This document shows, piece after piece, positions 12,501 through 27,500 of a stretch of DNA of 64,000 bases; positions within the stretch are counted from its first letter, which is position 1, and every line of letters starts with the position of its first letter. Position numbers and translations under genes: made by a program. The DNA comes from Pisaster brevispinus (taxonomy: Eukaryota > Echinodermata > Asteroidea > Forcipulatida > Asteriidae): assembly GCA_023634235.1 (NCBI GenBank), contig JAMKCF010000020.1:5208001-5272000 (forward strand). The letters are read 5' to 3'. The notes below the pieces were generated by a model. The model saw only the letters and a program-made list of their open reading frames with translations. It was not told the DNA's origin and ran no database searches.

Positions 12501-15500
12501 TTTAACGGGTCTCAATGCTCGAATACGCGCGAGACTTGCACAGTCCATGCGAGAACAGCTGGAGGTGCGCTGTCAAAGATACAGCAATTTATAACCTTTT
12601 TTTGTTGTTATTGGTAGGTCTGAAACATTGATGAAGACAGGTTTATTTATAAACAATCGTAATGCCCCGGACAATTTTAATGTAATTATATATATTTTAT
12701 GTCCGAAGATTGCAAATAAAAAAAGAAAAAAAGAATCAATCCATGTTTGTGACATGTATTAAAGGGTCTGTGTACGTTTGGTAATCACTCTTAAAATTAA
12801 TGGCAATACAAACTTACTTGGTTAGACGTGCAGCAGCTTTCGATAGTGTAAAGCATTTTGAAAATCATTTCACTTCAAAGTAATATGGTTATGGAAAAAG
12901 GTATCAGTTTTTATCCCTCAAAATTCAAATCCGAGAAACGTTACTGTCAGTAATGTTTTTCAGATTGTGTATTCCAATTAGGGATTATTCTTCCTGCGTG
13001 GACATAACTGATCCAAATTTTCGGCGATATCTCAAAAAACGTTACCACCTATGAAATGAATATTGACAGGTTAGTTTTATCGTATATATCGACATTTATA
13101 TAGGGTTAAAAAAAAATCAAACGGTTTCAAAACCAGTTCCCTTTATAAATACACTACTCTTTATTCCATATAACAATGTAGATATCTTCCCCGTAAGAGC
13201 TTGCACAAAAAGCTTAAGGCTGCAGCCTCTTTTGGCTTTTGTTAAATTGAAGAGGATAAATATTAATAAAAAAAATGTAATATATTTATTCTTACAATAC
13301 GAAAAGGATAACAATTACTCAAAAATATAATATTCTTACAATACCCAAAAGCAATCAAAAATATAGGACTCCGGTATTAAATTATCAAACAAACGGAATT
13401 GGAAATTGCAAACTAATGCTCACACACAATAAGTTAAATCACTGCTTTCCCCAAATTATGGTTTATGGTTTATTTATTAAAATTGTCATAGCAGCTTACC
13501 GCTGAATTGCGACATAATTTACAATCGCTAAAAACATTACAATATAAAGAGAAAACATTACGAAAGGCAAAAAAGAAAAAATCAAGAAATATATCTTGAC
13601 CTGATTCTGGAAAGGAATTGAATATTGTTTTTCTCATATCCAATTGAGCGTGCACAAACAAAAATTCAGTACATTTAAAAGTCCGCCGGAAATTAATACA
13701 AGGCTTCCATGTAAATAGGAAAAACAACCAACAGAACAAAATTATACGTGATTGTCAAATGTTTTTGTGTACAGTTTTCGAAAATAAGTCATCCATATAA
13801 TGTTCCACATGTGCCGTTCCTGTTTCCAATTTCTTTTGCGTAGCTCTTTCTTTGCGTCGCATTTTTTAAATATTTTTTTTCCTGTCTCACTTTGTGCAAA
13901 GATTTTTCCCCATTGCATCTTTTTGCATCGCATTTTTCTCGACTTATTTTCCCTGTCACAGTGTTGTAAGTTTTTTGCATCGCATTTATTTTGAGATGAC
14001 CTCAGTGAGGGCGCTGTTTGACCTTGTGACGTCATATGCAAAGAGTCATAACCACACAAAAACTCTAACAGTGAGGATTTGCAAAAAACCCAAACTTCCT
14101 TTCTTACTAGAAAATTTGTGGATGAACGCTTAGACTACCGAATCTTTTTGTCTTTCCTCCTGCCTGAGTTATGACTGTTTGTTGTTGTTGTTTTTGTTGT
14201 TGCTGCTGCTTTGTTTGTTTGTTTTTTAGCTGAGATTATTTCAAACCAAATGATAATGGGTAGATGATGTTCAAATTCAAGTTTATAGACGGCACAGTGT
14301 TCACTGACAGGATGCTAGAGCAACTGTTTGCACAATAACAAGTATTAAATACAATAATTCTATTTAAATATATTAACAGCTCATACTAAAACTAAAGATC
14401 ATGTAATAAACCACAAGGGAAACTGACTGGGTAAATTTTAAATAATTTGGGTTTGAACAAAGAAAAACTGACTGGAGCGGGACTTGAACCAACGACCTCC
14501 GGATTAACGTTAGAGCACCGGTACGTTAATCCGGAGGTCGTTGATTCAAGTTCCACTCCAGTCAGTTGTTCTTTGTTTAAACCCAAATTAAAACTAAAGA
14601 TATGTTTTTTTTTTAACAACAATGTTTTTCTTTTCCTCTACTCTTAGCCACTGGAGTATAGTGATTGCATCTTTGGTTCACTGGCTTCATTTCATACTAA
14701 GTGAGACACCAACATAATGTGCTTTTGAAATTTACTTGAATGCTTGTTCCGGGAACTGGAATAAAAGTTCTGCAGCTGATACGTCAAGTAATGCAATTGA
14801 CGAGCCAAAAAATGTTCAACGGTCCACTTCAAAAAAAAACCTTCAACGGTCCACGCGAATATACGGCACGCAGAGTTTCTATTCACCACTTGACAATCCC
14901 CACTCTGCATGATTTTACGGAAACACATTCAAGGCAAATAAACCATTTCTTTTATTGCAATTTGGCAGATTGGTTTATGTTTGTTCTAAAAGGACACACA
15001 GTGACGTCAGTATTGACCTTGGTTCCATTGGCAGTAGTCCCAGCTTTTCGAATGTCGCGTGACCGCTTTGAGGGCTTCCAGCAGTGGCTAAGGCGAGATT
15101 GCTGAGAGGACCAACTCGTAAACATTCCCGCTATCTCCACGGGGGCAGCCATAGCCGGAGTTGCTCAATTCACGGTCAAGCCATAATTGCATGCACTCAT
15201 CTTTGCAATTGCGTAGAGAAATGAACCGCGACTTCAATAGATTCACTTAATCCAATTTGTGAAGGCTTTACCTCCAAAGCTAGATTTTACAAATCTTTAA
15301 AATAAGGACAATTGCAACGGGAGGCTTTGGAATGCTAGGTGGCAGCAGACTTACGAGGTAAACTTTTATTGTTTACGTAGTTCTGAGCATGCGCACATTA
15401 CCGAGAACAATGGATTAACCTGGTAAGTCTGCTGCCACCTAGCGACCCAAAGTCCCCATCCCATACACAGGCAGCATCACATGGGACTCGTCTTCATAGG

Positions 15501-18500
15501 CAAAAGTTTACTGAACAATATTGTGCCTAACTCAATGTCATATGACTGCTTAACGGTAAGCAAATTTGCAGATAATGTGTTTAAGCGTACTGAATATATT
15601 TCACAGGTAAGCAAGAGAATTAGGCGATCATCTTGCGCGTTTACAATGGATTTGCAGTGTTAATACGTCATTCATTTGCTTACAGTAAGCTCATTTTCTT
15701 TGCGTACGTTTAACAGCACTACGGAATGGAAGTTATACAGTAAGCACAAAATCAGCTGTTAAACAGCTCTATTAAGTTGGGGTGGGGGTTGGGGTTGGAT
15801 ACCACAGAACCCAGCTAAGGATTTAAGCAAGCAATCTGGAAGCCTGCTACAAAGAACAGATGACTCCATTTATCGGATGGTTCATCTGGGAGGGTCTGTA
15901 CCAGTATGTCTGAACAACAATTTTGTGCACGAATTATATATAAACACAATTTCAGACCCTCAGACCCCTTCCCCCAAACCCCTCCCCCCAAAAAGCCCAC
16001 AACCACAAAAAACATACAAAGTTATGGGACCTGATCCCCCTTACATATGTGGAATAGTCCAGTCTAGGATATCAAGGACTTTGACTACCCCAGGGCATTT
16101 CACTTTGGAGAAGCCAGTGAAATAAACACAATGACTCAGTGTTACCAGCGCTTACTTGGGGTTTTAAACAAGTTTTGACATACGACTGAATCACGTGCAT
16201 TGTTGTTTCATCAAAGTAGCAACATATTCCCCTCTGTTCTTACGCTTGGGGTCTTTGTTAAAGGCTCAGAAACTGCAGAGGGGGATGGGGTTCCAAAAAC
16301 CAGAAGAAAGGAAAACTTAAAAAACATACCAGCGCAAACAAGTCGACTGCCTGGTGAAGAGTCACCACTTTCTTCCAATTGAAGAGGTCAAATGCAGCTA
16401 GCTTGATCACATTGAAGACCGTCTCCGGAGGAAACATTCGGAATAATCTCGGGTAGAGTTCTCGGTCGGATAGCTTCGGTGAGGAGGCAGAGTACGAGAG
16501 CTGTCGGAGAAAACAGAGAAAGTTTGAGTTATTCAACACAGACTTGAGTGATTTTGTTGCTCGTATAGTTTCTCGATTTCGATGTAATTTTAAAATTGTA
16601 ACTAAAACCTTCCCATGTCAGAACTGACCCTGACCAGGGTCGCAGAATATCAGATAAATTTTAGGCGGGTCAACATTGAGTTTTCTGAGTTCGGACTTTC
16701 TTTTAATACAGATTCTCAGTCAATTAGACCCTGACACCGGATAAGAAAATCCAAACATGGTTTTTAAATATCCTATAAAATCCGGATTCTGAACTTTTTG
16801 ATTCGTAAATCCGCAGCCCAACTATAAGTCGAAAATAAGAGGAAACCCCATTAAATTGATTCTTGTTTTTCGGTGACTCTTGCTGTTCTCCGATTCGGAG
16901 TAAACTAAAGCTCCATGGGTAACTAATAGTCTGACCTCTAATCTGGGAATCAGTATTCATTACTGTTGTCGCAGACTTGGTACAAGACAACGATTATGGC
17001 GACAGTAGAGGTCTACAAGAACACAATAATTGTGCGAATAAACATGTAAACAATATGAGAGAGAAACAAAATTACCGGCACTAAGACTTTTAGTTGAGAA
17101 AGAATTTTATAAAGCAATATTTGAACAAAATGTCGCATGTCTAGGAAAACAAGTCATAACTATACAAACATCAGAAACAAGTACAGTGCTTCATTATAGC
17201 GTAACATGGGGGGGGGGAGGGCGCTCCCAAAACGGATGCCCCCCCCCCCCGTTGAAATCTGGATCTTTGTGATTAATCAAAAGTACCAGAATGAATTTTT
17301 ACACTGTATGTGCTTTTATGTAACTTTCTCTTATAAGAAAATAGTAAACGGCATATTAAATAGATCGCGGAAATGAAGCATTACCGCGGGAGTCACTACG
17401 TAGATATGATCTTTGAAAATATATTAAAGAAAGGGGGTAAATAGCTTTCAACAACAAACAAACAAAAGCAACCGCAAACTACATTTTGATTGGCCAGAAG
17501 TGCCCAGCAATAAAGATGGTGCACCCGAGGCTATTGCCCCCTAACAAAAGTTCGCCGCTGGCTGCCTTGTAAATTGTGACTTCAAACACCCTTTACCTGA
17601 ATAATATTCCAGTGGTGTGACGCCTGCGCAGTAGGTTCAGTAGCAATTGAGCATCCTCCGCCCAAGATCATGATCTTGGTGGTGCTGGTGTTGTATAACT
17701 CTCGATACATCATGTCCGTAGCTTTCCCACCATCACACTACACACACACATCAAGAATGGAGAAGAAATAAAAATTATAAAAAGGAAGCAGAAATTATGT
17801 TTACATCTGATGATTGAGTTACCAATCAGTTGCAAACATAAAAGCTTGCCAAGTGCTGGATAGAAACGCTCTGCCCTTCACGTTTCCAATTTTGTAAGTT
17901 CGCAGCTGCGCTTGCCTATTTTAATGTTTGTTATTATTATTTTTTTTACAAAGCGCAATGTATGTGTGGCCCGTTTCAAGGTTAAAATTCTTCTATAAGC
18001 CTGGGGTGGGGTGGGGGTGGAGAGCAGTCTGTAAAAACCTTTTTATAACGTGGGTGTACAGCTATCTTTGATTTCATAGAAATCTACGCAGCCAAGGCGA
18101 AGTCATAGTGACGGCTATGTTCTTCTTCAAAGAGGTCTTATTTTATTCTTGTTATAGCGATGGAGTTTTCCTTAATTCTTTATATAACGATGGGTTAGCC
18201 GATTTGTTTGTTATGCGTGATTTACATTTGATTTGTTCGGCGTTTTTACCGGTCGAATTTGTGCTTTTGGTTGTGCTAATATCTTAATATAAGTTGATTA
18301 CACCATTATTTTAGTTATACATTTTCTGGTAATGAAAAGTGAACGTAATAACTGTGTAGCTTGCAAGCTTGAGGAAACCTGTAAACGAGGGTGCTTGCTT
18401 TGTGAACCAAAAACACCAGGGTTAACCCCTACCCTACCTTGATAACTGTGTTCTGCTTTTTTAAACGAGCACTACCAATCCTAATACACAGGACCTACAG

Positions 18501-21500
18501 CTTAATGTCCTTTCCGAAGAAAAACGGTTCGCGCAAGCCCTATTTTCGTCAGTTTAAAAAAGATTCGCTACAAAACTAACTCGCGAAATGAATCATAATG
18601 TTTTGACAAATAAGTGTTTTGTTTTTAAATAAAACAAATTGAACTAAAATACAATAATGGTTAACGTGCCCCCGGGTGCCCCATTTGAAATCGGCTTTTG
18701 GGATTTAGAAATTTCAAGAGGAAAAGGTTACATTTTATACGCCTTTTTATATTTTATATTCAATATATTTTTCCTTTTCCCTTTACACGTTTTTACACTC
18801 AAGCCAGATTATCTTCGCCAGATTATAGGTGTTGAAAAGGGGCCTGTTTAAGAAAAAAGCAAAAGGAAACTTGGCCAGAAGTGCACCCATAGAAAAACGT
18901 CGCACCACTTTGTGTCCCCTTACCCATTACGGCGCTGGGTTCCTGACTAGAATCTTGCCATTAATTTTGCTTTTCTGGGAGTCCTTGGTTCCAAAACAAG
19001 AATTAATAAATGAAATGAAAATTGCAAAAAATTAATCTAAACAAAATAGGTCTATCTGATGAACTATGTCTTTTGATAACCTTGTATAGCACCGATGGTC
19101 CTTGAAAACATTTTTATCAAATATTGACAAGTGTTAGAAAGTTGCCTCTTTTAAAATCTCTTTTTAATTGATTTTTATATCTTATCAGGAAATTGCATCA
19201 AAACCCTCGGTAATACATAGCTATATCAAAACCTAGGCTCTTTGCCCGAAATCCTTGACACACATTCTGATAATTTTATTGTTTATTCTTACGGAGAAAA
19301 AAATGTATAATGTGTTTGTTCATAAATAGAGGACTGAAATTAATGGACTCGTCCAATGCAATGGTGTTTCCAACATTAACACCGTCCAGCGAGGGACATT
19401 GTCAGCAAATGCCGACCAATTTTTTATGTGTCCATTGTCTTAACCACATCGTACCATGATCATACACACTGGTCAGTTCATATGCCATGATATCCTAAGC
19501 TGGACTATTCCACACGTCCAAGAGGGGGTATCAACCAACATAGGACAGTAATTTGGTTTAGAAAGGGGGCAAGACAAAACTCTGTAACTTTGTGTACCAG
19601 ACGTTATGTCAGTCGCAAATGGTAGATGAAACCAAATTATAAAACTTAATTATTTAAGCAAACACATCAGCTTACATTAATCCAGGCAATACCTGGACAT
19701 GTAAACAATACAATTACGAAAACAAAGTCCTTGAAAAATGCAGAGCAAACCCTTTCTTGAATCAAGGTTTCAATCAAGGTCAGTTTTAATTTCCCCAGTG
19801 TGGGATAATAAAGATGTTATCTTATCTTATCTTATATTAAGCTATGGACAATTGTGGAAGCACGGGCTGACCACGAACCACAGGGCGTTGCAACCAAACA
19901 AGGCCCCATTTCATGACTCTGCTTACCGCCAAATTCTGCGCTTTCGATCACCATTCCTTGCTTACTGTGCAAGCACCGATTTCTGCACTAGCTGTGCGAG
20001 CGAATAACGCCTAGTAACTTGGAGTACACACGCACAAGCACAAGCAAAAATTCCCTGCTAACCTGTGAAATACGCTTGGCGTCTATTCCCCATGCTTGAT
20101 GTAAGTGCTGAATTCCATGCTTCCGTAAGCACCGATTCTTTGCTTACGGTGAACAGAGCCATGTAATTGTGCACTGGTCCGTCACTGTTAAAATAGGCCC
20201 CAATCAAGGCTCCATTCACATGATGTATACCCCAGGTTGAGTATATAGTTTGAGCGACAAGACACAATATACGCCAAGAGACAATTTTTTTCACAATAGT
20301 GAATTAGTACTGGAATCAGTCATCAGGGCCAGGGCCCAATTTCATAAGCTCTGGTAAGCGCAACAAAATTTGTGCTTACCAGAATAAGGTTACCAACCAA
20401 ACTATCATGTCACATGTACAATTTGTCACTGGTATCCTGCTCATCTCTGCTTAAAAGAAAATTATTCAGCAAAATTGTCTGCGATATTTTTACGGAGACA
20501 ATTATGTCTTGTGGTACACCCAATCACTCTGCCCACCAAATTTTATCTTAGACAACATTTACCATTAAGCAGCTCTATGAAATTGGGCTCATGTCAAATG
20601 AGACAGTTTACAGGCAACAAGTTCCAGACACTCTCCAAGAAGCCAATGAACATCCATAAGTCAGTCTCGCATAATTTTCTTAGTTCACTGCAAAAACTAG
20701 AGTGTTAAAGTTCACACCATTGGTGTCGACTCAAAATTAACACCAGGGTGTTAAAATAACACAAAATTATATATTTTTTGGCAGAGACTAGTGTTATTTT
20801 TACACCCTATGGTGTAAGTTTTGATTCTTTTTCCGGTATCAATACGTGACAACACCATGGGGTCAATTTTAACACCTTAGTTTTTGCAGTGTAGGGAATA
20901 GTATAGTACGACACTGTTTACATACAAAAATGTATCGTGAACCACAGAACAAAATGACCTGTTTCTGCATTGCAGTTGATTGGCGCGAAACCCTCCTGAC
21001 AAAACTGCCTTTTTACAAGGCCTTTCAATCTACCATATTTAGAATTGACAACACAATATAACATCACGTCCTTCTCGTCATTAAAAATGCACGCAGTGTA
21101 AGCTGTCTTCCTGAGTTTGTTTTCACATTCAAACCGGGGACCTATAACAAAAGAGGACAATAGGGTCCCCGGTTGGGTAAAGGTCCCCAGTTAGAAATTG
21201 TGTACAAAACCAATGGGAGCTGTTGCCAAAAAGTTAGAGTCCAAACAAAAGAGGGACAATAGGAGGTCCCCGATTGGAGGTGTTTACACACTTGTGTGCG
21301 TTGCCTGACAGTGAAGGGCGGAGACAATTAGCAGAATGACAACGGAGATTTACGTCTACCTTCGATGGACATCGCGAACAGCACGAGTTCCTAAAAAAAA
21401 TATCGCAATTAGTGTACAGAATTTTCCGAGACTTTTGAGTTTTATAGAGCATGTTTTTGGCTTACAGGTAGGGTCGTAGAATTGATTTGGTCAACGTAAT

Positions 21501-24500
21501 GCTGATTTATAGGCACAGTTATTGAAAAAGATAAAATAAAAGTCACATGTGAAAGTTTCAGCTGCAAAACAGTGTCATGTTTGCTAAGAAAATAGCGAAC
21601 AACCGTCACGGTATTTTTTTATCAAAAAAGAACGTCAAATCCATCCACGTTCAGCGAGGTGACACGAACGGACAACAACCTTCAGACAGCAGAAAAACAA
21701 TTCATGGATATGAATTGTTTCTCAGTTTGTTTGGGGTGAAAAATTATCCGAACCATACTACTTGGAAGGGCGTCCTTTCTCAAACGAGTTTATTACTATT
21801 AACAGCTGCAGTGCTTTTCACCAACAGTTTTATGGTCATTATGTTTTGGAAAAGTTACCAGTCTATGATCTTATACATCTGCATAGATAGATAAAACGGT
21901 TTATTTAAAAACTGTCTTCGCAGCACAAAGACTGAGTTGCAAAATTAAAAAAAATAAATAAAAAATTACATTAGATTCTGGAAGGAATGAAGACATCAAA
22001 CATTGAAAGAAACAAACCATATATTAATTAAAATCAATTTTTTTTTACGATAAGTCATTAGAAACCCGAGTAGCAATTAAATAAGCAGATCGTTTTGTGT
22101 TATTGTATTACAAACATTAAACATGGGGAAACATGGCTGATGCAAAGTCTTGTTTCTCAGCTATTACTGCTGTAAACATGGGGTTTTGTTGCATAATTTA
22201 ACCATCTACATGATTGGTCTTTTTGGTACCGTTTGTTTCTGCAAATTGGTAATGCGATTTCATCCGAGTTTCTCAAGTTCTTGTGGTGGATATCTTTAGG
22301 CTACGCTGCAGAACCCAATTATAAAAACACTCAGAAGAAAGCAAGGGACTTGAATATGCTCGGGCACAGCTGCTCCCTTCGTTTCAAGGTTAAGGTTAAG
22401 GACTGTCCTTTGAGAAAGGGACCGGTAAGGTTTGGCACAATGAAAAGTCTGATGATAAAACCAAGGGGAAGGTCTCAAAACTGAAAGAAAATTAGGGGAG
22501 TCGCGGTGTACATGTTTGAAAAACACACACTGCAAAAACCGGGTTGTTAAAATTGACACAACGGGTGTTGTCATTTTATAAATACAAAAAAATTATCAAA
22601 ATCTACATCATAGGGTGTTAAAATAACACTAATTTCTGCCAAAAAAATTACATTGGTGTTATTTTAACACCCCATGATGTTAATTTTGATTCTCTCTTCG
22701 GCATCTTTATGTGACAAACACCCATGGTGTCAATTTTAACACCCCAGTTTTTGCAGTGCACAATACACGAAGAATGTTCCCGTGGAAACTACAGATCTCC
22801 ACGTACACAATGCAGAATTTGTAGATGTTCTTAAAAGGTTTCTTACGAGTTCGAAAACACAATTTCTCGAAAGGGACTTAACTTTATCAGCTCTCAAAAC
22901 TATATTTTTATTGAAAATGGGAACGCTGGAATCTTATAACACAAAATAGGAATTTATACAGAAGGTTTTTATATAACCCGCAGCGTCTGTTGTTTAGTTA
23001 GCAATATGCACCCGAGAGTTCTGCTAACGAAGCTAACATTGGCATCGATTTGCACAGGAAGGCGGCGGGTAAAAATTTCATCAATTTGCCCTTGAGTTTC
23101 GCGCTCAGTTCCGCAATTTCTTTTAGTGCGAGGCCATTCGATGTATCAGAAGAACAAAATCGGTAAACACTAAAGACTGTGTCAGGCTTGTCAGTTATTC
23201 GAACGTTTTATGAATCTGGCTTTAAAGCATGAATAAAGTGGTTTTAACTGGTCAAAACGATCGAATACTTGACCTGGTGGTCTGTTATGCCATAAGGTGT
23301 CCACAGATACCAGTAGATTTGACGAAAATGGAGAAAATATTATTCTTATGAAAGTGTTCACAGAGAGCCTTTAAAGCAACATGTGTCACATTGGTAATTG
23401 TCAAAACCAGTATCCACACTTGATTTGACCCAGCTTATAAATGAAAATAACCAACCTGTGAAAAAGCTCAATCGATCATTGGAGTCACGAGCAAAATCCT
23501 TAAATGTTTTCACTGTTTTCAAACATTTAGTTTTTGACTTGGAGATCACAACTAACTGTTTTACTCATTTCTCAAAAATTATTACATTTCAAGCGAGAAT
23601 ATTTCAAAGAGAGTTTCCCATTCTAGACCATCTTTAAACCATATAAGTTGTACGTGAATTTGTGAACATTTGTATTTTTTATATTTGTACTTACTAATCT
23701 TACGCACACCCTTTTTAAATGCCCTCTTTTCAAATCTCATTTTGTTTCTATATAAATCTGAGATTGAAAACCACTTTATTCATCGGCATATGCTGCCCCA
23801 CTGTAGCTTACCCCACAAAATAATTATTTAAATAATAACTATTAAATTTGTTTTCCCAGATATTTTCGTTTTTGTGTTGTTTATCTTCATACTCAACGCA
23901 AACAAACTGGAAAATTTCACTTGTCTCAGACACTTCGTTCAGCCTGTTCAGCTGTGTGGATTGTTGACCCCAATGTGTTTGTTTACAAAAGCAAAAACAA
24001 AACAATAAACTAACAATAAACTAACAAATAACAAACAAACAAACACACACAAGCAAAAACAAAAAAAAGACAAAAACAAAAAACACCTAGCCTCCCAAGA
24101 TGAAATTAAAAAAAATATATATAAAACAATTCTTTTTGTGAAATCAAATTTTAATTTTAAATTCTGTTTTTATAAAAACGTATCATGGAAATAAAAATTC
24201 CCACAATATAGCTTCAATGAAAACATGAACTTCTGTTGGGCAAAACTCTTAATTGTTTACACGTTATCGGAGTTATTTATTTTATTTTCATAATATTTCA
24301 CCGGTAAATTTTACTATCCCAACAATAATATATTAATTTTTACAGTCATAAACTAGATAATTAACGTATTTCAAGAATTAAAATTGTGGTTGGGACAAAC
24401 TAGGTCCAGGAAGTTCGAATACATGCGAGACTTGCGCCGTCTATTGATATATTACTGGACAGCAAAGCTTCTAGTGAAGTTTTACTCAATATAACTCAGT

Positions 24501-27500
24501 TCAATTCTATGAACAAACCCCATCTAACAAAGATTGTCATGCATTTACAAAACATTACAATGGGATTAGTTTTTAATGAAGAATTTATACAACAATCTTT
24601 GTCAGAAAGGATTTGATTATATATTTGAACTGGGTTATAAAGTGTAAGCTTTCCAGTTATTCATCAATTTGTTTGATGACAAGAAAAAGAGTGAAGTGTC
24701 AGGAAGGAACGTTCGTTGACCATATAACCAAGATTTAAAACATCTTTTTGTGTTGGCATTAGCGGCAAGATCACCTTAAACAGTCAGTAGTGCATTCCCT
24801 TTGGAAAGGTACGAGCATTATTTATAATCGCTAGCCTTCCAATTTGAAAGTAACCTATTATATACTTTTTGAGGCTTTGCATGGTGAGGTATCAATGTAT
24901 ATTTGGTTTGCGGTAACACCATGTGTATATCTACTAGCTATTTAGATTTGTTCTTAGAGAACTAGATCTTGCTTTTCTATTCTACTGCCGCGGAGTAGTT
25001 TTAGAAATCGGGAGACTACTACAGTTTTTGAGTCAGTTTGACACGATTTCTGGGTCAGTTTGACACAGTTTTTGAGTCAGTTTGACACGATTTCCGGGTC
25101 AGTTTGACCCAGGTCAGACCCCGGGACCCTGAATCACGGTCATTTCTGACCTAGGATGTTTCAGAGTGTGCAAACAATATTAGCGGAGCCCACTGCGATG
25201 GCAAACTAACATGACGTCTCTCGATAGTTTAGTCAACAAGGAAGATCCAGCACGAACACGAATTAAATTGAACAAGCTGACAGGGTGAGCATTCTTGATT
25301 CACTAAATTACAGTTTTGCGTCATAGCTGTATGTATACAGTTACACAGCGAACTAATTGCGTTGTTCCTTTTTAGCAGACTCCGTATACAAATTTCTCAG
25401 TGTACAAATTGAGTACAAATTGCTCAGTGCTCGGTAAAAACAAGAAAATGCGCAGTTGTGGTTTATTACTCAAATCTGAAATGTCACTTAAAGTTATCCC
25501 ACACCTTTAAAAAAAAACAAAAAACCACACAAACAAAATCTAAAAATTTGTAATAAGTCGTTCCCGGCACTAGCGTGCAACGATCATTGAATATTACGTT
25601 AGATATTCAAACCAATCAATCAAATTGGTTAGACTTGTACTGGCACTGACACAATTTGGGTCCCAATGCCTGACGTTTCAGAAATTGTCAGCCAACGCTG
25701 GGACAATCTATATTTCCTGCAAGAGATGCTCTGTTTGGATGTGTTTTATTGGACGAGCGTCTAATATCTGTCTGCGAAAGTTTGTGTGTTGTTTTGAAGA
25801 GGAATTCACAAGGTATAGGGCCACATTGCTGTTGCCCAACAGATTCAAGAATGAGCTGAATGGAACTTATGACAGCACGGTACCCTTCCTCTAAAAAAAA
25901 TCTGGGCAGAATTTACCCGGATTCCGGGTCGCATGGGGCCGGAGACATTCTTTATGGCCCGGAATTTGTGTCAAGCTGACCTGAAACAAAGTCAAACTGA
26001 CACAGAATCGAAGTGAAAATCCAATTTGTTGACCATTTTCCGGGTCAGCATGACCTGGGAAAGGAGTCTTGTCCTCTGGGATTCCGGAATCCGAGGCAAT
26101 TCTGACCCGGCAGCTTTTGAGAGTGTACAATGGTCGAGTGTTACGATTGTACACCGAGCTGTATGGCAACATTAGCAAGTCACTCAGCATCGGCCCAGCA
26201 TCGATTGGTTTCGAATCACATACTCGGATGCTTAAAAAAAAAAAAAGTCCTTCGTAAGTTAAACCAATGCACGGTGTCACCCGAGATTTAAACTGACAAC
26301 CGATGAGAGTCTCTAGACGGTTTACTTCAAGCTACCATTGAGTCACAGGCTGTTATTGTTACCTTCCCAATGGATGGTAAAAATAAATTCGATACGACCC
26401 TCACGGTCTTTGTCAAAACATCTTCTACTTGTTTTTGTTGGGGCTTATTGGTGATTGGAACATGAAACACATTCATCCAATGATCTGGATTTTAATCAAC
26501 ACACCCTTCCACCATGCCTGGAGATTTTCATCAATGTTGGTTGAGTTGGCACGTTGTATTGACTGAGCCAAGGATTTCTTTTCCAATTTGGTAAACTGAT
26601 TGTGAAACTGAGTGTTGACAGAGAGGGGGGGGGGGGTGGCAATTTTCTCTTTCGCACGGGTATTGTATCAGATTGAAGTGTTCAGAAACTTTTAAAGGTG
26701 TTAGTGTATCTGTTACAGAAGGTTTTACAGTAAACTTTTATGTGTAAGATTTGTGATTATTGTGCCACTTTATGAAGAAAAAAGGGAAAAAGAATTGACC
26801 ATATTTTTGACCGCATGAGGGCGCTGTCATCAGGGAATGTCTTGCATCACAATAGCAGTTTTAGCTTATTATAATTGCCTGTTTGTAGTTTTCTTGCACC
26901 AATGAAGAAATACATAAAAAATTGCGATAAAAAAGTGAAAAAACCCTGTTTGTTAACTTGATATTTATCCACATACGCCCTCACGTGGTCAAAAATACGG
27001 CGAATTAAACAATCAAACTTTTAAAACGTGTTAATCAGTGCGTGGTTTGTGACGGCAGTGCTTGTAAACACGTCTTCCGACGTTAGCGAGATAATAAAGC
27101 TTACCATCAGATTTTTTGCCAACCGACACACAACTGCCGCAATCTTCATTAAAATCGTTCAGAGTAATTAGTCGGTACAGCGTGTATTTGCGTCAACATT
27201 TGTTTTGTTTTTCTAATTATTATTCTTTCCTTCCGCATAAAAAAACAACTAATTTTGTTGACTCTAAAAGTCATATAGTTAAACTTAGCTTAACATGAAA
27301 GAGTTAGATCCTATATCATAATATCAAAACAAGGTCATCGAAAAGGTAATTAGCTTAACATCATTAATTAATTGACTAGTTATAATGAATTGAATACATA
27401 TTTAACAATGCAATGTTGAGACGACCCCATATCTGAAAGAAATTATTTTTCTTGGCCATCAAGCATTATTCAGTTACACACTGTTGGATACTGTACTTGT

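Noticed and set aside
13742..14059. 105-codon minus frame, Lys/Cys rich
   Set aside because: Arises from three repeats of a TGCGATGCAAAAA word; no homology recognised.
14392..14647. Frames on both strands with [17 protein letters not shown] peptides
   Set aside because: This peptide is what the tRNA-derived SINE head gives when translated; the two frames are the two inverted SINE pieces.
14740..15105. 121-codon plus frame
   Set aside because: Includes a short duplicated stretch (TTCAACGGTCCAC twice) and no domain; opposite strand of the intron; taken as chance.
14952..15152. Minus frame starting [14 protein letters not shown]
   Set aside because: The start looks protein-like, but the frame is short, lies inside intron sequence of the receptor gene and has no recognisable domain or supporting exon.
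16617..16735. Possible further GGGTCA-family copy
   Set aside because: Only one short CTGACCCTGACCAGGGTC palindrome is shared and the ends could not be seen.
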